This document shows, in pieces, positions 22,159 through 27,786 of a stretch of DNA of 27,786 nucleotides; the stretch's first letter is position 1, and the number at the start of each line of letters is the position of its first letter. This DNA comes from Thoreauomyces humboldtii (lineage: Eukaryota > Chytridiomycota > Chytridiomycetes > Spizellomycetales > Powellomycetaceae). Below the pieces are notes generated by a model. That model was not told the DNA's origin. It ran no database searches and saw nothing but the letters and a program-made list of their open reading frames with translations. A program made the translations under genes and the position numbers. The stretch is from the NCBI GenBank assembly GCA_027596035.1, contig JADGJA010000248.1:1-27786 (forward strand), written 5' to 3'.

Positions 22159-22500
22159 GTCGTCCGCGGCGGGTACCACACGCTCGAATGTCTTTCCACT
22201 ATCGTTTCCGTAAAGAGATTTTACCATTTCGCTGTTCCTCTTCTCTCCTATGAAGGTCTTCCAGATATCTACTCAGCAAGGTTGTTCATGCCGGTTACCA
22301 TACGCTCGCATGTCCTTCCGCTTCTCATCGTTTCCTCCGAAGGATCATTCTGCGTTCATGGTCTTTTTAAATCCTCCACGAAGTCGTTCACGACGTACCG
22401 CTACCTGTTGTTACCATAGACACATCTTTTCCTCCATTCACTTTCCCAATGCTTCCTTTTAAATGCTCTCCGGTGTTGTTGATGCCGGGTACCGTACCAT
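22159..22500 (+). repeat. Degenerate tandem repeats, period about 90-120 nt
   Basis: Four diverged copies of a block like GTTGTTCATGCCGGTTACCA, in the longer ones followed by TACGCTCGCATGTCCTTCC, begin near 22159, 22281, 22383 and 22475 (spacings 122, 102 and 92). The later copies are truncated. The array is degenerate and lies downstream of the minus-strand candidate gene. Confidence 0.5.
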
Positions 22501-23683
22501 ACTATTTCGAGAAGTGTATATTTCAAAGTACATGTTTATAGAAAGCCCGATGCAGTGAGATAAGATACAAGTGATGTGGTCCAGCGACCACCCTATAAAG
22601 CGCCCGATGAGGGTAAAAGTGATGGGATACAAGTGGGGGTAGTAGTACATCGTGTCGATCCATCCGCCCCATCCGCATCCGTCCCCAGTCTTGTTGATCC
22701 TCGCCTTGAGAGCTCGGATCGCGTTGAACAATAGAAAGAAGATCCTCTCATCGTAGCAGAGCCCACCCCGTCAGAGAATCCCGGGATGCTCGGGTTTGTG
22801 GTTACCTTCCAGTCCGGGGGAAGCCTTCGACGAAGCTTCTCTTTCCGCTGCCCTCCGCCAGAAAGAGACGATCCGACCGAGAGGGACATTCCACTCCATT
22901 GCCACACCGGGGTGTCGCTCCCACCTCCCGTTGGGGAGAGGGCGTGAGTCCGGGTGAGGTGTCCGGAAGGCACTACACAGGTTGGAGGACAGCCGGGATA
23001 ATTGAGGGGCAGGATGCTTGAGAGTTGAGGACCCCTTCCATTGTTCTCGCTGGAGACTGGTGACGAAAGCGTACGAGGAAAACGGTCGAGCTTGATCGGG
23101 TGCTGAGGGCTTGTGCATAGAAGATGTCGACGTCTGCTTGTGACGATCGGAGAATCATTGCATCAGCACAGGACGATGGGGCGAGCTGATATGAGGGACT
23201 AGCTCACCTGTGCGAAGCGTCGACGTCAATGGAGTACCAAAAAGGATCTCCAAGTCGAAGGCAGCTATAGTTGTCGATATCTGCTTGAGGAAATCAACGA
23301 GCCCCTGCCTCAGCACATGACGATGGAGTGTGCTGGTGTGAGGGTTAGCTCACCTCCTTGAAGCGTCGACGATGCCGATGATGAACGACCGAGGCGATAT
23401 CTGCTTGTGGGAATCGACGAGCCCCTGCCTCAGCACATGACGATGGAGTGTGCTGGTGTGAGGGGTTAGCTCACCTTTCACTCCTGGAACCGCCGAGGGT
23501 CGGAGGCGACGATGAGTTGTCCAATGATGTAGGCAACCAAGAACCGGGTGATGGCTGAGGTGTATGATGATGGTCAATCGCGACGACGCATGACCGAGTG
23601 TCGGATGCGTGGCGGCGACGGTGAGATGTAGGATGCCCTGGCGACGACAAAGGACCCAGTGCTCGGGAGTGTGAAGACGACAA
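22459..23683 (-). CDS. Candidate spliced hypothetical gene with three related introns
   Basis: No family is recognised. Exons 23683-23475, 23400-23354, 23280-23208, 23133-22806 and 22746-22459 join in one open frame of 945 nt (314 aa). The first three introns are near-copies of each other (listed separately); the fourth is 59 nt with donor GTAACC, a CTGAC branch-like site and a weaker GAG acceptor. The protein begins Ser/His/Pro-rich and ends with an aromatic, hydrophobic part (GDGCGWGGWIDTMYYYPHLY, ITFTLIGRFIGW) that could include membrane segments. A competing frame through the same first three introns, starting at 23700 and stopping at 22973, gives 168 aa, so the frame is not settled; the transcript could also be non-coding. 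A TATA box lies about 1 kb upstream (24692-24685). The splice pattern is better supported than the protein. Confidence 0.3.
22537..22637. repeat. Two-copy direct repeat, period 57 nt
   Basis: TATAGAAAGCCCGATG..GATACAAGTG (22537-22577) recurs as TATAAAGCGCCCGATG..GATACAAGTG (22594-22637). The period is a multiple of three, compatible with a coding duplication inside the last exon of the candidate minus-strand gene, though two copies are weak evidence. Confidence 0.55.
23134..23207 (-). repeat. Introner-like intron, copy 3 (74 nt)
   Basis: It starts GTGAGCTA and ends CACAAGCAG with a central GTGCTGATGC branch-like site. It is about 76% identical by eye to copy 1 over its whole length with no gap. 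The flanking exon to its left on the minus strand ends GACGCTTCGCACAG. Confidence 0.6.
23281..23353 (-). repeat. Introner-like intron, copy 2 (73 nt)
   Basis: It differs from copy 1 by one single-base gap and three substitutions. It has donor AG|GTGAGC, a GTGCTGAGGC branch-like site and acceptor CAAGCAG|A. Unspliced reading in the 168-aa frame meets a TGA at its donor. Confidence 0.65.
23401..23474 (-). repeat. Introner-like intron, copy 1 (74 nt)
   Basis: It has donor AAG|GTGAGC, a GTGCTGAGGC branch-like site and acceptor CACAAGCAG|A. Inside, GTGAG/CTCAC (7-nt loop) and AGCACA/TGTGCT (11-nt loop) can form two hairpins, the first of which would pair the donor. Upstream exon sequence (CGGTTCCAGGAGTGAAAG) is unlike that before copies 2 and 3, so on this side similarity stops at the splice site. 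Confidence 0.65.
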
Positions 23684-23834
23684 AACCGAGTGCTTGACAT
23701 CGAGGTGCGTGACGGCGATGTCTAAGGACCGACCGGCAACGATGAAATGGGGAACGACCGAGAGACGGCGACGACCGAGGATGGAGTGCTATGTGACGTC
23801 GGAGGACCGAGTGCTAGTGAGGGGTAGCGATGGC

Positions 23835-24445
23835 GAAGGACCGGGTCTTGCATAGAGTGGAAGTGGTGACGACCGGGTAGACCGGGATGAGTGCAGGCGA
23901 AGGACTTGGTGGGAAGTGCTCGAGGTCGGCGACGATGATGACTTGGGGAAATGGAGGGAAGTAGGGACGACGGGGCAGTAGGCAAGGGCGACGAAGGACT
24001 TGATGTATGAAGTGGTAGAGGTCGGCGACGATGTTGGCCTTCGATGGAGAGGAAGTAGCGACGCCGGGGCGGAAAGAGATTCGTGGAGGGGAAGGCGTGA
24101 TGGCTGTCGAGGGGTTGGATGTGCGAAGTGCTCGGGTCGGCGACGATGATGACCTTGTGCGAGATGAGATGCATAACCAGGGCAGTTGAGATGCATGTCG
24201 AAGGGCTTGATATCCGAGGTGCGTAAGGTAGTCGATGATGGCGACCATGGATGAGCTGGAGCGGAGGTAGCGACGCCTATAGAGATGCCTGGAAGGACTT
24301 GATATGCGAAACGTTCGAGGTGGGTGACGAAAGGTGCCCTTGGATAAGATGAAGTGGACGGAGCGACGATGGCGATCTTGGATGAGACCGGGCCGCTTGG
24401 CGAAGGACTTGATATGCGAGAAGTGCTCGAGGTCGGCGACGGAAC
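23835..24445 (-). repeat. Degenerate minisatellite, period about 92-115 nt
   Basis: On the minus strand a block like GTCGCCGACCTCGAGCACTT, CGCATATCAAGTCCTTCG recurs at least six times. Anchoring on TCGGCGAC (plus strand) gives copy positions ending near 24440, 24328, 24236, 24144, 24029 and 23933, i.e. spacings 112, 92, 92, 115 and 96. Most are not multiples of three, and all three minus frames are open for 400 nt or more, so the openness reflects composition rather than a repeat protein. Confidence 0.7.
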
Positions 24446-24684
24446 CGACTTTGGAAGGATCTTGGGGAAGCCGAAGTAGCGACGACGACAGAGAAGTGGA
24501 GATGCGGACGCGAAGGTGGGCCGCGTTTCGAAAGGAGCGCTGCGCAGTGGTAGGGTCGGAGGAGCTCGGAGGAATGTTCAGATCAGGGCAGGACCTCGAA
24601 GGAAAGGAAGATGCGGGAAAGGCGATGAGGATGAAGGTTGGAGGATGCGATGTGGGTGAGGGGGGACTCGAGAAAACCCTCTGG

Positions 24685-24692
24685 TATTTATA
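24685..24692 (-). promoter_or_regulatory. TATA box (TATAAATA), leftward promoter
   Basis: TATAAATA on the minus strand is followed by a pyrimidine-rich leader (CCCCCCTCACCCACATCGCATCCTCC... region, 24670-24600). The first ATG after it is at 24248, and the minisatellite and the introner-bearing ORFs lie downstream. This is a good match to a fungal TATA promoter; transcription itself is inferred. Confidence 0.5.
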
Positions 24693-24872
24693 GCGAGGCC
24701 GGGGGAGGGGCGGACGGGCGAGGGAACAGGCGTGAAAAGCACCCGGAACCGTCTAGAAGCGCTTTTTCCGCACATACCACCCGGAAAAGGGCGATGGCGT
24801 GATGGGATCCGACGTGAACGAGTTGCTCCGCGGCAAACCATGTTATGCGTGGAAAGCGACGAATGTCTGGAC

Positions 24873-24880
24873 TATAAAAG
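24873..24880 (+). promoter_or_regulatory. TATA box (TATAAAAG), rightward promoter
   Basis: TATAAAAG on the plus strand stands 180 nt from the opposite-facing TATA box, making a divergent promoter pair. No convincing ORF starts downstream: the ATG at 25029 is followed by a stop within 8 codons. Any product may be non-coding, or the coding start may lie beyond an intron. Confidence 0.45.
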
Positions 24881-24892
24881 GCCGGGACCAGG

Positions 24893-25257
24893 TACTTACT
24901 GCGCTCGTCGTCCTGTCCCCGGTTGTCGGGTTTTTGGACAGCTCCGTTTTCCGGGAACACGTAGACGAAGTTCTGGCTCGCCTTACCCCTTTCACCCACC
25001 CTCCCCTCACCGAACGCTCGTCGCTGGAATGCCAAGCATTGCCTCATCCTGACGCCATCCCTCTATTCTTCCGGCCTCCTGACGTGGTTCCGCTGATCGG
25101 AGAAAAAGCCCGGATCGCTCGATCCTCGTGCGCTCGACCGATGTCAGGCCAGTGTGCGCGATCTCTGTGCGCAGACCCAAGCTCTGGAACGGCATCGAAC
25201 CAGGTTCCCATCCCGGGGGAGAACCTGGGACCCATTGGTTCGGCTCAGGTAGTGTGA
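24893..25257 (+). other. Unassigned stretch downstream of the plus TATA box
   Basis: One plus-strand frame is open from before the TATA box (24799) to 25257 and ends at a possible donor, CAG|GTAGTG. It has no recognised motif. Because the frame opens upstream of the presumed transcription start, the annotated ATG would not be in the mRNA. I do not call a gene. Confidence 0.3.
25200..25228. other. 8-bp inverted repeat CCAGGTTC/GAACCTGG
   Basis: Perfect arms (25200-25207 and 25221-25228) surround a 13-nt GC-rich loop, with CCCGGG in the loop. It could form a transcript hairpin; function unknown. Confidence 0.5.
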
Positions 25258-25368
25258 AAGAACGGATCGGTATCGCGAAATACCTCGCTTAAAAGAAAAC
25301 GAAGGGGCAGACGCTTGAGCTAGTCAACTGCGAGCAGGCCTTTCCCAATGGAATGAAGAGGCGGGAAG

Positions 25369-25380
25369 CCTCGCGCGAGG
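25369..25380. other. 12-bp palindrome CCTCGCGCGAGG
   Basis: A perfect 12-bp palindrome in otherwise unassigned DNA. It may be a dimeric transcription-factor site; no nearby gene supports this. Confidence 0.4.
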
Positions 25381-25801
25381 AGAGCATCAGATGAACCATT
25401 AACAAGCGGGGTCCGAATTCAGGTTTTCGAACGGGCGCAGGCGCAGCGCAACTTCCTTCGCGTCCCACTTGAGCGAGATCATGATGGCTGGTGACAGAGG
25501 TGCTAAAACTATAGCGACGCCATTTGATTTAGCATGGACGTTCGGGAATTGAAAAGAGGACGTTAAGAGAGGATGCTCCGCCGTTCGACGCTATCGGGAA
25601 AAGGAGGATGATACGCACGGAAGGTCAGGCCCCGTCTGCCGCAAAACTAGCGCAAAATAGAGACTCATTACCTGCTACTGGATGGTTTTCGTTACTTCAG
25701 CACTTTCGTTTGACGGAACCTGCAATGTCCACGTCAAGGTCTGTCGTATGACTAAGCTTTGTCGCACCTGAAGCCTCCTTACACGGTTCAGGAGCATTGC
25801 T

Positions 25802-25853
25802 GATATCCACCAAGCTGGCTGATTGGCGTGAGCTTGTAGCACTGGTGGATATC
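25802..25853. repeat. 11-bp inverted repeat GATATCCACCA/TGGTGGATATC
   Basis: Perfect 11-nt arms (25802-25812, 25843-25853) surround a 30-nt loop. This is the longest perfect inverted repeat I noticed in the window. It might be a miniature element relic or a hairpin-forming transcript; no target-site duplication was seen. Confidence 0.6.
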
Positions 25854-26348
25854 GGTCGCATTATGTTCAGCCCCGAATCAGACCTCTGGATCAGATTTAT
25901 TGGGCTTTTCTGACAAGTCCAACACCTGCAGAACCACACATGCTTTCTATGTAGTTGTTGCGAGCTTCAAACGTCGCTTTGCGAGCGTTCCCTAGTGACG
26001 GACCATCCGTCAGCCATACCATTTGTTTAGTACTCGAGATAGCCAGCACTCAATTTCTGCCCTGCGCAATGGCTTGTTTACTTCGGATGTATAGGGTTCC
26101 CTGACAAACACATATCGAACATATTTGAGGCAATCAGTACCCACTTCTCCTCGATTTTGCTTCCAGCTGTGACAACAGTCTCCCAAGTAACGGTGTACTG
26201 TACGAGCGGCAATTTGACAGCGATCGTAGCTGCCGCTGTTGCGAAGCGTCCTGTCAGCAACATGACGGAACTTGTTTGGATGGGTCTTGAGATGGCCTGA
26301 AGATATCCCGACCATCGCGCGAGTATATTATACTACCCGGAAACAGGA

Positions 26349-27604
26349 TCAGACAAGATTCTCTCGGGCGCACGACACAAGAGTCTGGACGGCGTCGAGC
26401 TCCCGTTCGTGCTTGAAAATCTCCTATCGAATGACTCAAATTTCAGCCGTGGCCTTTCCTCAAAATCAACGAAAGATGGCCTTCCTGAACTGACCTTCGC
26501 ACGCGTCCGGTGCTCGGCAGCGTGGCTGACGATAGATTTCTTGACCTTTTTGAGGCAGGCTGCAGCGGCGACCGAACCATGATCATCTGCAGGAGTCGAT
26601 GAGCCCCAGTTGATGAGATGTTACCGTGGAAAGCGTAGACTTGCCCTGCTTTGCGATCATCTCCATCATCGCTGTGTGAGCCCGTTTGGCAGCTTTCTCG
26701 TGTTCCGTTAGCTGGGATACGACCGTCAACCATGCCGACATGTTTTCGCGGTGTTGAGATGATAGAGACGCTGTTTCCGCTTCTATGAGTTGAAACAGGT
26801 CCATTTCAATCATCAATCAACAAGCGCCAATGCAAGATGCAATAGCGCTGTCTTACCAGATTCCTGTGCTCTTTTTGCTGCCTGACAGGCATGTTCGTGC
26901 ATGTCCTCAAGTCTACTCAAGACGATTAGGCATTGAGTTGATCCAGAGAATTTCTTCAAATCTTTTACCTTTTCTCATGGCCTTCCGCAGTGATCGCAAC
27001 AATCTAAATGGACCCGTCCGTCAACGAAATCGGATTTAACTCGTCGACAGCGGGAACGGATCCGACTAGCCTGGTTCAAAGTATCCCTGAGCGTTGCCTC
27101 GTACTTTACTCCAGTCGCTTTCGCACGCTGGGCGGTCTTCTTCTTGTATTGAGCTGCGGTTAAGCCAGGGATTGATTGATTGAGAGTTTGAGTCACCGTG
27201 GGGCGTGGGAAGACAGGTCAGCTGTCGGGAACTTCGAGTGCTCACTTTGCAGGACATCCATCAGTTCCGCCAGATCTTGGCTGTAGCGGGGCATACAGTG
27301 CTCAGTAAGCCGAGAGAGTTGGATGGAAGGTCTCCTCAGGACGAACCTCTGGCTCTCGTCGTCGTCGTTGCGCTGGCTGTCGGGTTCGTTGTCTGATTCG
27401 TCGAGGTCCTTGGTGGCTCTAGCTGCTGCTTTGCCTTCGAAGCTGACATGTCAGCGCAAGCACAGTAGAGTAGTGAAATGGTATAGGTTTTTCCCCACAC
27501 GAACCTTTGGGTTGCGTGCGGACGCCTTGCTTTGAGCTTTCAGGCTTCTTTCCCGCTGGAGCACGGGCGGGTCGGCCCTGCTTCTGTTTCCTTTTGGCGG
27601 GCAT
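26349..27604 (-). CDS. Hypothetical basic coiled-coil protein
   Basis: I do not recognise the family. Exons: 27604-27501, 27442-27246, 27153-27041, 27003-26969, 26912-26857, 26782-26625, then a segment ending 26495 whose start is uncertain (26586 or later), and 26423-26349 (TGA). The first six join in frame (221 codons); the whole would be about 275 aa. The N-terminus is Lys/Arg-rich (MPAKRKQKQGRPARAPAGKK), then acidic (DLDESDNEPDSQRNDDDESQ). From about residue 100 it is helical and charged (YKKKTAQRAKATGVKYEATL, ENMSAWLTVVSQLTEHEKAA), ending EIFKHERELDAVQTLVSCAR ENLV. This composition suggests a nuclear, possibly chromatin or kinetochore-associated coiled-coil protein; that is inference only. 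The junction after KQGKSTLST is unresolved: the best CAG acceptor gives the wrong frame for the next helical segment. If it is not spliced, the protein ends at SHQLGLIDSCR (TGA 26582-26580). Confidence 0.62.
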
Positions 27605-27786
27605 GCTTATCTATGATCGCTGAGATCTGGCTATAACCTGGTGCTCTGTTGGATGGATGTTGTTCAGAGCCTGATTATGTGCACCTGGGAAACTGAGCGT
27701 GGGTGTACATGTACATTTGTGTCACCAAAGTAAGTGACGGCCAAAGTAAGTGTAGAGTAGCGCTAACTACCCCGGAGGTATTCAAC
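27605..27786 (-). promoter_or_regulatory. Upstream region of the coiled-coil gene with palindrome and direct repeat
   Basis: A perfect palindrome TGTACATGTACA (27705-27716) and a 12-nt direct repeat CCAAAGTAAGTG (27725-27736 and 27741-27752) lie 100-150 nt upstream of the presumed ATG. They are plausible factor-binding sites; the right window edge cuts the region. Confidence 0.35.

Larger units (their letters stand above)
25258..26348. other. Unassigned region before the minus-strand coiled-coil gene
   Basis: Apart from two inverted repeats, nothing is recognised. A minus frame at 26263-26078 (61 codons, AAATIAVKLPLVQYTVTW) reads like protein, and another lies at 25939-25697, but neither connects by clear splice sites to a larger model. 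They are either small exons of an unseen gene or chance. Confidence 0.4.

Noticed and set aside
21688..22419. 243-codon plus-strand gene
   Set aside because: It overlaps another open frame, runs into degenerate repeats and shows no recognisable domain or splice support.
23281..23475. CRISPR array from the direct repeats at 23.3-23.5 kb
   Set aside because: The repeats are 73-74 nt, diverged, and have exact splice-site ends; the context is clearly eukaryotic.
23722..24248. Repeat protein encoded by the minisatellite
   Set aside because: Repeat spacings are mostly not multiples of three and all three frames are open, so no frame is conserved from unit to unit.

Overview
The window looks like nuclear DNA of a filamentous or yeast-like fungus, most likely a basidiomycete. 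This is inferred from a high density of short GT..AG introns (about 37-120 nt; 18 in one gene and 16 in another), CT-rich promoter tracts, compact gene spacing and clearly fungal versions of conserved eukaryotic genes. I cannot name the species. All gene models are my own splicing of the raw sequence; phases were checked by adding exon lengths.

Layout. (1) 70-901, minus: the 5' two thirds of a sphingolipid fatty-acid alpha-hydroxylase (SCS7/FA2H type, cytochrome b5 plus di-iron hydroxylase); the rest lies beyond the left edge. (2) 902-3101: a 2.2 kb intergenic stretch with the hydroxylase promoter, a degenerate tRNA-like element, a diverged 64-nt direct repeat and a strong hairpin. (3) 3102-9389, plus: Mediator tail/backbone subunit MED14, 19 exons, 1699 aa. 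(4) 9983-11839, plus: mitochondrial pyruvate dehydrogenase E2 (dihydrolipoamide acetyltransferase), 6 exons, 478 aa. It has a lipoyl domain and the catalytic DHRVVDG motif but no recognisable peripheral subunit-binding domain. (5) 12338-21393, minus, convergent with E2: the checkpoint kinase ATR/Mec1/Rad3, 17 exons, 2693 aa, ending in a 20-nt terminal exon that completes the FATC domain. (6) about 21.4-25.3 kb: an accessory-looking block of degenerate repeats, two divergent TATA boxes, and a minus-strand candidate transcript interrupted by three related 73-74 nt introns. (7) 26349-27604, minus: a basic, coiled-coil-rich protein of about 275 aa that I do not recognise.

The recognised genes are housekeeping genes (sphingolipid modification, transcription, pyruvate oxidation, DNA-damage checkpoint) with no obvious shared pathway; they are simply neighbours. 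The most unusual part is 22.4-24.7 kb. There, three copies of one intron sequence, bounded exactly at splice sites, sit beside a degenerate minisatellite, which suggests introner-like intron gain or duplication of an exon-intron unit.
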